Assembly (NCBI GenBank): GCA_013397435.1
Contig: VZRG01001065.1
Location: 186,001 to 250,000 of the forward strand
Length of the DNA stretch: 64,000 nt
Origin: Erythrocercus mccallii
Taxonomy: Eukaryota; Chordata; Aves; Passeriformes; Dicruridae
Direction of reading: 5' to 3'
The first letter of the stretch is position 1. Every line of letters begins with the position of its first letter. Under the pieces are notes generated by a model that worked only from the letters and a program-made list of their open reading frames with translations, made no database searches and had not been told where the DNA came from. The position numbers were made by a program, and so were the translations under genes. Of the stretch, positions 36,403 to 48,400 are shown piece by piece.

Positions 36403-39400
36403 GTAGGGCGGCGGGCCGGGATGGGCCGGGCTGGGCTGGGCCGGGCCGGGCCGGGCTGGGCGAGCATCCCCAGCGTGCTGGGCAGCCCTGCGGGGCCGGC
36501 GGGGCGGGGGGCGGCGGCGGGCACGCACCCGCACCTGGCGCGGGTACAGCCCCCGGCTCGGGGGATGCCCGTCCGAGCCGCGGGAATCGCTGCCCGCCCT
36601 TTGCAAGAGCATCTTCCTTTCCCCAGGCTGATCCGCTTGCTCAGGGGAGAGAGGGTGATGTGGCCTGCCGCGGGCACGGGCGGCTTTCTGGTGCCCGCTT
36701 GTCGCTAGAATCATCACCTCCGGCAGGAGCTGCCCAAGGCACGGCGAGCCCAGGCCGGGAGCTGGACGTAAGGATCCCGCCGGGGGTGTCAGCTCCATCC
36801 TCTTCGCTTCCCTATAAGGCCACGAATGCCACTTCTGAAACGAATTTGTGCCACATCCTCTTCTTCTGCTTGTTGGAGAAGTTGGAGCATATTCCATGGT
36901 TGAGGTTTCATGCACGTTAATCTGTACTGCTGGCTGATGCGTCCAGCTGGCGCCCTTATTTGTTCATTGCTATTTTCAAAAGAGATAAGATCTGGGAAGA
37001 TGGTGCTGTTGTGCTCTTCCTCCCTCCTGCCCCCACAGAATAGGAAAGTACATGGAAACTGATAAGTGGACCTTCACCCTGTAATTATAATATGAGCATT
37101 TCTCAATCATTTTTATCCTAGCTGCACTTGGCAAACATTGCCACCTGTTCCACTGCCTTTGTCAAGTCTTTCAGATGCACTTGTGAGCTTTCAGCTCTTG
37201 AAAATACACAGCAAAATAATGGTTGGACCACTTAGAATTATTGGGTCCCTATCTCTTACTGTTTTGACTTCATTGAACCAGAGCTTTAGTGGTGCCTTGG
37301 GTGGTGTTAGTCCTGACTTGGCCCTGCCTGTGAGTGGGAGTGATGCTGCCTTCTCTAGGGTGTACGTATGTGTGTATGCTTGTGGAGTGTGCTGCTGGTT
37401 TACTGTTCATCTCTGCACTTCACACTCGGAGGAGAACGTGATTCCACCATTCCTTGCTTGGTTTCTGTTAAATGGTTGTAAGTTAGGTTTTAGATACTAT
37501 ATCATCTATCTGTCTATCGCCTCTCTCATTCATAAAGAATGCACTGTGTGAATTTGCTTGAACATTCAGTGATCTTATTAGAGCTGTCCTGTTTGCACAC
37601 GTGAATTCTCTCCCTTTAGTTGATTCCCACATTTTTGACTGGAAGTTCTTTCTGTATATGACCAGTCTAGCTTCATACCACTGGGGTGATGCTTGTTCAC
37701 ATCCCGTTTCTGTTTGCTGGGTAAAAGCACCAGTGCAAGCTTCAGAGAAGTTCAGACAAGAATGCTGAGCTGATCAGTAGCCCATTTGTTTCTAAGTTAA
37801 TGTTGATCTGACTGCACTGTGGAACTTGTACTAGGGTACAAATGGGTAAATGTCAAATAGACTAACTCTGACAGCAGTAATATTTTGAACTCAAAGTTTG
37901 TTTAAATGTGTCCCGTTGCATTAGAGGTAGTTGTCTTCAACAGGTTTTGGCTTGGAGATACATGAAGTATTTTCACTGACAGTCCAACTTACTTACAAAA
38001 TACTTGAACTTGCATTTTTTGGTAAACTTTTGCATGCTCTTTAGAAATATTCTACAGATCTCCAAGGGCTTAGTGCAGATAAAAACCGGCAATGCCACAT
38101 AAAACACATCATTAGTGTAATGGGATTATTTCTCTTGCACTGATAGAACTCTCCAAATCCAATGCAGCCCTGAAAGGTCCAGTTCTCTTCTCGCTTTTAC
38201 CACTGCCAGTCAGGAATTACTGTGTGCAGACTATGGTCTTAAAATAAAGAATAGCTGGTAATAAAAGATGTCAGATGTCTACTATTTATTTACTTCATTT
38301 AACATTCCTTACAAAGTGTGTCTAATAAAAATAAAATTATTTTATGAAGGGGAAGGAGAAGATTTTTATTCTGAATCCTTGAACTTGTAAAGAAAATGCA
38401 ACTCACAATTTTACCAAAAGATGTGAAAACTGTGTAAATGCAAATAAATTGGCATGCACAGCATGACTACATTTTTAATGCTAAAGTTATGACTATTCTG
38501 TAGTCAGTGATGTCAAAGCTAGAGGTACGTAACATATAATTAACCTGTAACACTCTCTGTCATATCATATGACTAAGTATAATATTGTATCGTGCTTCAT
38601 GGAACACATTAGATGTGTTATGCCAATCCTCATTTTCCTACTCTGGTAAAATTTCTATTGTAGCCTAATTTGATTTTTCCTAAGCAGAAGTATATATGTT
38701 GATAGTTCAACTAATGATATTAGCTTCTGTTGCATGGCTAGAATGACATCAGTGCTTTCAGCTCTATGGTCTGTGAGATCTAAACTAATAGATGTGATAG
38801 AGAATAACATTTCAGTCTGTGGTGCAGTACTCCAGAACACCAATATAACTCACAGCATTCAAATGTTCTTTGCAGAGTATCAGTGGCAAAAAGCTCTTCA
38901 ATTGAGAAATTGCAATTTCAGTTATCCAAGCAAACTGATGTATATACATTCTTCTTAAATTACCTAGCTATTTTATGTATCAACTATGGATTAGAGTTAT
39001 TTTTTATTTCTCAACTTGCTGTTTTCCTTATGTTTTGTTGTCTCATTTTACATACCCTTCTTTCATGTTATTTCCTGGAGTTTTAGAAGCTTAAAAATAG
39101 CTCTTCTCTCTTTTTTTTTTTGGTGTCTTTTAAAAATATGCTCTTAAACATTAATTTTTTTTTTTTCTGAGTTAAGGCATTTTCCTTCTTCACTAAAAAT
39201 TTTGATCCACCTCCTCCTTTCCGTATCTATTGTAGTAGCAATGACAGCACATTAAATTATGGTACTCTTTGGGGGCTGTCAGTCTAGCCTTAATCTAAAT
39301 ATATAGAGAAGCTCTTAGTCTGTGGAAAGCTTCAAATACAGTCAAGTTACGATGAAAGAGAACTTTCACACCAAGTTTTAACAGATTTATTAACTTCAAG

Positions 39401-42400
39401 TTTGGTGCAATGCCCAGGAAGTCATTGTGCCATTCTATTGATTGGGTCAAATCTGTGTACAGAACTCCCACCTGATGAACTGAAGAAACAATCAATGTGA
39501 AACAAATTGATAATATTCTGTCCACAGTTACAATGGGGTATAAATAGGATGAATTCATCGATGTTAGAATGTGATTCCTTATTGCTGACTGTTGGAGCAC
39601 ATTAGAAAGGAGCCTGCAGTAGAAAACTCTTTCTTAACAATTGCATGTACGTGTGTGTAATTCGGAGGGGTTTTATTTGCTTTTTGTAACAATTTGATGT
39701 GCAAAAAAATGTCATAGGGCATTGTTCATTAAAAAAAATTAGGAAAATGTTTCGTAATCTGCTCAAAAGTCAGGTCCTGGCATTTTTTGCATCCATTTTA
39801 TTCATGTGAGTGGTTGCCTCTCATGCTTTCTATGTTTTTCTGAAGCTTTTGCCTCTCATCTTCACACATGATGCATTTCTCAGCACAGAGGAATATCCTC
39901 TGTGGCTATCAACATCTCTCAACCACCTTTCACATTAGGCCTGCATTTACTGAAATCCTGCCATGTCACAAAGAGAAGCTGCTGTTCTGAAAGAGCTAAA
40001 CCCCCTCTCACCCAATGGAAGATGTTTTGGGAATAAATTCTTTTTCCATTTGGCTTGTTTAAATGCTGTGGGGGTTTTTTGAGGGATCACAGCGCCACCG
40101 CTCTAGACAGAATGTTTTTCTTCTGTAATCACTGGGACTCAGAGCAATGTGTGGCTGAATGGGCAATGTTTATTTGCAGGCTATACTCTTTCTTCCCCTT
40201 CTGCAGCTCTAATATTCCAAAATGCATCCATGGCCCTACTGTGTAAATAGTGTGAGCAGAGAGGTCATTCAGGACAATTCAGTATTGCCTATTTTTTATG
40301 GATGTGGCTTCATAGATACTCTTCAATCTCTTGCTGAGGTTAGGTTTGAGAAACCAAGCAAACAAGAGCCTATCAAGACAAGGCTTGTAGGGTCAAGTGC
40401 TGCCTTTTTTTTTAGGCCAAGATTTTATGGTGGGGAAAAAATGGGCAAGTTTTATGTATGTGAGCCTTTTCTCCAGTCATTTATGGAAACCACCGTATCT
40501 ATGAGAGCACTAAGCCTTGCTGCTATGGAATGAGCTGTAGAGTGTTTGTAGATCTGTAGTAAACAAGATTCTTTGGCTGAACTTCTGGCAGAAGGAACGT
40601 GAGTAGCAATAGAATTGTGTTGCTCACTAAACATGCAAGAGTTAGACAAATATGTCAGTGAAGTAACAGGGTGAGGGTGAATGGATTGGACTTTACAAAT
40701 AAACATGTCTATATGAACTGAGATTTTTTGGTTCCTTGAGAAATAATATCTATGTGTAAGGAATGTTCAGACTTCCTAATGAACAAAAACTTTGAAGTTT
40801 TTACCCCGAGATTTTTTTGTAGTACACCTAGCTAAAATGATGTTCATTTGCAAGCTCAGAACTCTTGCAGGAAGAAAACTCCTTTGTTAACTGGAAACAC
40901 TCACAGATTTATCACCAGGTACCTTAGTGGTACTTGAGTGAATTTAGACCAAACACTTGTTTCACTTTTGCTAGTGAAAATGAGAAATAACCCCAATGAA
41001 ATTAATGGAATCCCATCAATGAAAGTGAGGATAAACTGGTTTGCTGTGCTTATAAAAAAGTAGAAGACAATGTATTTCTTTTTATATGTATTTTTAATTT
41101 TATTATAAAAGTAAAAGTGATCTCTTAAAAAGTGAATTTTTTTTTGTCATACTCAGTTCTCAAAGTTTTGTGTGAAATGCTTTTCAAAACACTGCAGTGA
41201 TTTTTCAGCAGTGGTACCCTTGCTAATATTCCATGAAAACAAGTGCTGCCATGTGTGAATGTTAGTGGCATATTTCCAAATGCAGGTTTGTATAGCTCTG
41301 CACAAAGCCCAGGCTGATGGTTCTGAGCGACATCTCCAGTCTCCAGAGTGAGAATGTATTTGCACTATAATGCATTAAAGACAGGCATGGCACTGAACAT
41401 GGATATGGCACTGAAGTGCACCCAGTGATTGACTGGAACTTGAGCATCAACTCTGGGGAGTGTGGCAGTACTGCAGGCACACAATTCTTCTCCCTCAGCT
41501 TGAGGTTTCAGTTTGTGTATTAAACACTGTACTTTTGCCGTACTTCCTGCAAGGAAGACACATTTTTCAGATGCACATCCAAGGTGCTTAGACTCAGAAA
41601 AGTCTTGGCAAAGGCCTCAAAAAGGGCCATGAACCTTTTTAGAGAAACTGATTTTGACTGCAGAGAGTTTAGACTAAAAATAAGAAAGTCATGGTCCTCG
41701 TGCAGAACAGGCATAGCAAAGGAATAGTTTCTTCTGGAAAAATTTAAAAATCCTGCTAGCTCCAGCTAGACTTTTCAAAACACATGTTGTCTGAAGTGCT
41801 GCTGATGCCTGGGCTCTGCCTAGGTGTACAAGAGGGTGCCCTGAAGGCTCATTCCTCAGCTGATTCTGGATGAACTAGCCTTCATAGCAGAAAATGTCTC
41901 CCTGTCAGGAGAGATTGAGCTTGCAAAGCAATGCCAACCTTCCACCTGGACACGAGTAATTTGAGAGGTTTATATGTAGGACTTCATAGATGTGCCTGAA
42001 AAGCCAAAAATCTCAGAAAGCTGCCTGGTGGAGTAAAGTTGTCAAGCAAGGGCCTGAGCTTATTGTGACTAGAGATACTCCCTCCAACTTAATTAAGGCT
42101 TTCTGCTGATACGTGTAGCCATACTGAGATTTTGCTGACTCTGGAAGCAGGACTAACAGAAGAAATGTGTACAGTCTGATATGAGTCTAGTTTGTGTTGT
42201 TGCTGGGAAAAGGAGGGATAGTCAGGTCATAGGAAATGGGAATGACACTATGTTCAGGAATTAGCTGTAAAGGATGATGTTTTCTGCCATTCAAGCAATC
42301 CATTCAGGTAGCCAGCTGGAAAGCCTTGCAGGTCTATTTTTTTCCACTAGTTTAAAATAAAAATGCAAAAGGCATATTCTTACACATCAAAGGTAGATGA

Positions 42401-45400
42401 AAGGTATTTGGTATTTATGTATATTTTTCTGCAGAAGAAATAAAAGCTTTCCAAAAAATGAAGTACCATGGGAGAAAAAACTACAACCTACCTCCAAACG
42501 CAAAAAATCTCTGGGATTGGCTACTTCAGTCTCTTTAGAGTGAGCTCAGATCATCTTTTCCAGCTAAGTACTAAGAGGAAAGGAATAGTGAAAGGTTTTT
42601 CTAATGTCTGCCCTAACTTCTATAATTAATAGAAGCGATAATTTACTGGTTACTCAGCTGAATTATGCACTAGCAAGAGCACCATAACATTAGTAACTTG
42701 GGAGAAACAAGAAAGAGTTTGTTCTTGGGGAAATGTTTGTCTCCCAGCAAGAAACATCTGAGTCACTGAAACAAAAAAGTCAGTCACTTATACCAGGCAG
42801 CCAGGTGGCAGCTTTTGTCTCTTTGGTTTTTTGTTAAATAGCAAGACGAATTAAGGGGTGGTTGATCTCGTTTGGTGTCTGGGGCTTTGGATGGGTTATG
42901 TCCCAATATTTATATTAGTTCTGTCTAGTCGTTTCATAAAACTTTGTTTATCTGGCAGGAAGAACAAGGCAGCATTTCACACACGTGGTGCCAGCTCTAC
43001 AACTGCATGGCAGAATAATCAGGCATTTGGGAGTAACTGCCTGGTTAGTTGTGCCAACTTTGTGGCAGACAAACCCACAGAGGACTGAGCAAATGGAAGC
43101 ATATAAAAATTCAGAAAGATTATTTTTTTCTTATGCTGCTCTCATCTTGAGTGATTGCACCTGGGCACTGGTCCACAGCAGCATCATTTTCACACACTGA
43201 GAGTTTGGCTGAGATGTGATAGATTTAAGGGAGAGTATGGATAATTATTAAGGATAAATTAAAAATCTGAACAATCATGAGAAATGTGTTCTCTTGCAGT
43301 AGCAAATTTTTGTTGCTATTTCTGTGTTGTTTAGGACAAAAAACCAGAAAAACGATTACTGCACTGTTGGTTGGTTTAGAGGATTATGCCATTACCTGGT
43401 AAACATGTTTTTTTCTTGTTGTTTTTTTTTTCTAGGTGCTACAGGGACTACTAAAGATGTGTAAGTACTTACTCTAGCCTTTTAAATATATAACCTTGGA
43501 CATATTTTCAGTCCTACTAGCCTTATACTAGATTTAGTCATACATGATTCATCTGGCTCCTAACATATAATCAACACAACCAGATGTTTACTGTCTTTAG
43601 TGACAGCTTTCATCTCCATAAAACAACTCCTTCTCTTGTTTACTTTTCTACAGATTTCTTTGCTTGTTATTTCTCTAACAGAATTTTCTTTTCTCTGCTT
43701 CTGTTGAGACAGTTTTCTAGCAGAGGTGGTTATGTTACTTCAGACTGCTTTTCCCTGTCATGTGCCAGTGCACCTTTTTCCAAAGGCCATATATGAAGCC
43801 AGCACATAAATTTCCACCAGGCCCAGTGAGAGATTTAGAAAGCCAAAAAGCCCTCTTTGCATGAGACCCACTAACCCATCCAGTTTCCTTTCCAAAGTGC
43901 TCACCTTCTCTAGGTATTCTCTGCATTAAAGATACTATCTATTAGTTTGACACAGGGTAGCAGAAGGCAGCCCTAACCATCCTGTTTTTCTCTAAATGTG
44001 CAAGGTCTTTTTTAGAACTATCTTTATTTGCTGATACAGGAATGTACACGAACAGATTTATTCAGCCATAAATGTACTTTTCTATCAAAGAAAACCATAA
44101 AGAACTCCTCCTGAGGTCTTGCCTTCTCCTATTTCATGTATTTGGTATTTGCCACTAGAGTCTGCAGCTGAGGGACCTGGGAAAGATTGTTATGTTATGC
44201 AATAGGAACATTCTTCTGTTTTATTTACTTCGCTTAGAATAACTGCTCTAATTAGATGGAGGAATCCTGGTGTAGAAATGAGGGCAGTCGAGTCAGATAA
44301 ACAAGTGGAGGGAAGAGCTTAACAACAGGCTTGTCCTTGCTATTACAGAGCACAGCTGAGAACTAACAACAGGTGTCACTTGGCTGATCAACTCTGTTGC
44401 CACAGATATTCTTGAGATCTGTGTTACCTCTGTAGTCTGTTTTCTGTGCTTGCAGTGACAGACAATAAATAAATTACAGAAGGCAAACTTGTGAGGACCC
44501 TCTTCTTGATGCAGCCTGCATCAAAACTGCCCTCAGTACTTCTGTATTTACAAACCCACTGGTTTAATTTGTATCAGGGCCTTTTAAATTGTTTAATTTA
44601 GATTATTTAAGGACTGACTTAGAACTGCATCTTTCTCTTTGTTCATCAGTAGCTTTAAATTTCAAAATCGCATGCACTCTTAAATTAGGAATGTTGTAGG
44701 CGTGTTCCTGTGCTTAAAGGTATGGGGATGTGTAGAACCGTTTATATGTGTGTAAGCATTTATAGAGCCAGGCTGCAGGAGTTGAAATGGGAGCATTCTA
44801 CTTATTAGTGTGAGTTCATCTGCCATGTTTCAAAATAGTATTGAGATAATTTAGAAAAAAATGAATTACTAGTGCACTCTTCAACAAAGTGAATGGGTCA
44901 AACCTGGAGCTATTACTCATTCAGATTAAGGGTAGTGGAGCCAGCCAAACAACCCATATGAGTAATAGCATGGTTGAACTTTCTCATCAGGTGTTAGAAA
45001 CACACATCTGCTAACAAGGAATTAGACCCAAAAGCCCTAATCAGGCATTCTAATACTAAACAGAAGATTTTTATGAAGGAAGTAAACTATCAGAAAAATT
45101 ATTTTCATTTCATAAAAATGAACAAAGCAGATTTATATTAACTAATATTATAGATCCACAAAAGCTTTTTACACCTTTTTAATTTCATCAGCTAAAGCTT
45201 CTCTCTAAATAACTCTTTTATCCTTTTGCTGTCAAATTTCAGTCATATCAATTCTGATCCAGAAAAGCATTTAGGTGTGTCCATCCTTACATTCTTTTTG
45301 ATACCAAATCTGGTTATTCTAACTTGACGTTTCTCATTTATTGACTGTTGCTCATCGCCAAAGCACCATGTCTCCTGGAGTGAGCAGCCAGATGGAAGGG

Positions 45401-48400
45401 GACAGTGCTGGATCCTGCTCTGAGCCCTCCTAGGTGACTGCAGGGAAGCTGCTTTGCCCTCTGGGCCTGGAGTTTCTCCACCAATAAGTTAGAGAGGATG
45501 ATATGATCTTCCTCTGCAAAGGGCTCTTCCTCTCTGAGGGCTGTGTGGTGACAAGAATACATGCTCTGAGAATGTGTTTGCCCTCTGGGCTCCAACCTAG
45601 AATCTGTCAGTCAGCTTCAGCCCATGCTCCTGCCCCACTAATAAAGTAATATTCATCACTGCTGATTGGAACAGCTTAGCTGTAGGAGAAGTAAAGGATA
45701 TGCTCGGAAGTAATGCAATGCCTGCAGTATTCAATGCATGGCTAAGTGTGGGGGAGGATTAGTTACCGTAGGATGGAAAGGACACAGCAGTTCAAGCCTG
45801 TTTCAAAATATTGAGAGGAGATGCATCAAATACAAATGAAAGGCCCTTGTTCCCAAGAAACACCAAGAATCTAAGGAGTAGTTGTCTGTCACTTGTTCCA
45901 AGTTCAATGAATCATTTCTGGTGGGACTACTGAGCACAGCTAGAAAGGGTCTCTATAATGCTCAGCACAAACAAAGCCATAAAAGCCGAGGTAAGAAAAA
46001 TGTGGATGCAACGAATTAGTGTGAATGCCTGTCATCTGACATTTAAAATATGTGAGAAATGGCAGCTTCTTTTACCATCAAATGGACATAGGACTGATGG
46101 ATGTAAAAGCTGAGAGATGAACTGTGTTTTTCAGACTTTGGGTGACAGGAAGACTCTTGGGACAGACAAAACCTTACCAAAAGAAACACTTATTCAGCTG
46201 AAAATAGAATGCTATTATGTGGATTTGCTGTTAAATCTGCCTATTGGCTCCAGGACTCTGCCCATGCTACCTGCTGAAAAACGTGCTCTTGGTTCCTCTG
46301 CAGATGTCAACAGCATCTGAGGCAGGGACACAGCAGCCGGTCAGCACGACGCACCTTGGAATGTTAAGTTCCTTTTGCTGTCTGTTCCTGGTGCAGAAAA
46401 GCCTATCCTAGCTTGCTGTCCCTGGAGGACTGCTGGACTCCTGTGTTCATGTCTGTGAGCCCACGAGATGTGGGAATGGGAGCACTGCTGAAACCAAAGG
46501 AGCTTCTCTCCAATTTCACTCCCACATGACTGAGCATTGCTGTTGTAGCTTTGCTCCCAGAGACCCCTGTGTTCACCCAGCCCGGGCACGGAAGCACCTG
46601 ACTCTGTGGCTCAGCACACACTAGACATACAAAATTAGTGGGCTCCTTACAAAAGGGGGACTTGAGCCATTGTATGTGAAGGCAAGAGGTATGTCAATAT
46701 GTGTAGTAAATAAACTGGGACAGCATTCCTTCCTGAGCCCTCAGAAAGGTGTGTAAACTGGCTTATTCCTTAAGTGTCATCACCCAAATTTTTCTTTTTT
46801 CCTCTCACGCTCCCATATTCCTCCTATCTCTGCTCACTTCATTTTTTCTGGCAGGGCTACAACATCTTGCCCCCAGTCATCACCTTGCCCAAGAGCTGTT
46901 ATCTGTGCAATCCCAGATTATTCTTGCTGTCATGCATTTGAAGAAAAAGGTATTGCAAAATTACTACTTTGATTTATAGCTAGTAAGAGGAAAGGAAGAA
47001 AACGAAATGTTTAAAAACGCTCTTGTCTGCTTAACCATAGACCTGGATAATTTGTTTTAGTGGGAGAATTACAGTAATGGTCTGTGATGCCATATTACAA
47101 AACATTTCTGGAACAGAAGAAAATGGCCCTATTTCCTACCAGAATATTTCTCTTTAAAAAAAAATTGACATTAATTTCCTGTTGGACAATATTGACTATT
47201 ATTCTTTCAACTCCATTTCGGAGGCTTCAAGCTGTGCAGGAAGTTGCTGGTGCTTTTAAAGGACTCTTTTCTCTGGACACTGGTTAATCTGGATTATGGA
47301 AAATGTCCCCAATTGTATGAAAAAATCAATCCTGTGACACATTCAGTTGGTTCAACAGAAATGACTGTTTGTGATCTTTTGGGACTCAAAGTCCATTTCT
47401 TAAAGTAGATTTTTTTTCCTAAAAATACATCCTCATTTCCACCCACTGATATACACAGGCTTTCTGTTTTCTTTGGGAGAAACTGGCCCACACTAGGAGA
47501 GAGCAGCTTCACAGTCCTCAAGAAAATAGATCTCTGTATTCTCTGGCTGTGTGTGTGAGGACTGTAAGATGGCTTAGGTGAATACGTGGGTTCACAGGAG
47601 ATGGGAAATGCCTTCTGAAATGGCTCTAGCTCCTCCAGGAAGGAATGGCAGGAGAGCCAGGGAATGAGGACTTTACTGATCAGTCTTTTTTGAGTGGTTA
47701 GATGTAAACAAACACAGCCGACAAGGAGTGCCATGCCCTGCATAAATATAATTTAACAAAATTGCAGAATAATAAGATTTACTCCAAGCCTCTACTATTA
47801 AAAGGACCTGCATACCCTTACTCTCTGTGGTGATGCAGAAAGGATAGTTGGTAATGTTCTGCCCCTTAGAAAGAAGGTAAATGTCAGGAAATTTCCAGGT
47901 TGTAGCAGTATTTTTAAGGCATTTGTTCCCCTCCCAGGAGGTTTAAAGGCATTTTATTGCACCGAAGACTGCATCTTGCCATGAGCCCTCTGCTCTTCAG
48001 GCCAAAATCCCATTGACTTTGGGGCCCTGTAAGGGTATAGAGCCCCAAAGATTAAACAGTAGGCACATCAACCTTTTAGAAGAAATAAATTGGTTGCAGA
48101 CCAGGCTAAAGGGCAGCTGCTGCCCCATCCATACCCAGCCATGGAAATAGAGCTCAAAATCCAAACATTTAATCAAAGGTGGGTGAGTGTTTCTCTGAAG
48201 ACTGATGTCAGTACACACTGAGAGTGCAGCACAGGCATTGCACACTGAAGGAGGAAGAATGAATTCCTTATATTTTTTGTATTACATTTGCCTTCATATG
48301 AGTGCTGGTTACTTTACCCACTGCTCCAGTTCAGCTGGACAATGTATAAGTGGGAGGAATCAAACCTCAGTGTCTCTCTATTGATGTACAGACTGACCTG

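Larger units (their letters stand above)
35950..36800. promoter_or_regulatory. CpG-rich promoter block of C12orf75
   Basis: CpG-dense block surrounding the first coding exon at 36360. It contains a GGA repeat at 36229-36266, GC-box-like CCGCCC motifs near 36295, and a GGGNN array just after the exon. A TTTATCTCC motif near 36275 is a poor TATA match. The transcription start is not determinable from sequence alone; it is likely within a few hundred bases upstream of 36360. Confidence 0.78.

Noticed and set aside
35853..36677. 274-codon open frame on the minus strand over the C12orf75 promoter
   Set aside because: GC-rich CpG block with few stop codons; low-complexity Pro/Arg/Ala translation, no domain, overlaps the real exon 1 on the other strand.
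36058..36915. 285-codon minus-strand open frame over the same CpG block
   Set aside because: Same cause: proline- and arginine-rich translation from stop-depleted GC-rich DNA, no recognisable domain.
36162..36920. 252-codon plus-strand frame that contains the MGCGNS start
   Set aside because: Only the 43 nt at 36360-36402 are coding. The upstream part lacks an in-frame ATG and the downstream part reads through the GTAGGG donor into intron 1.
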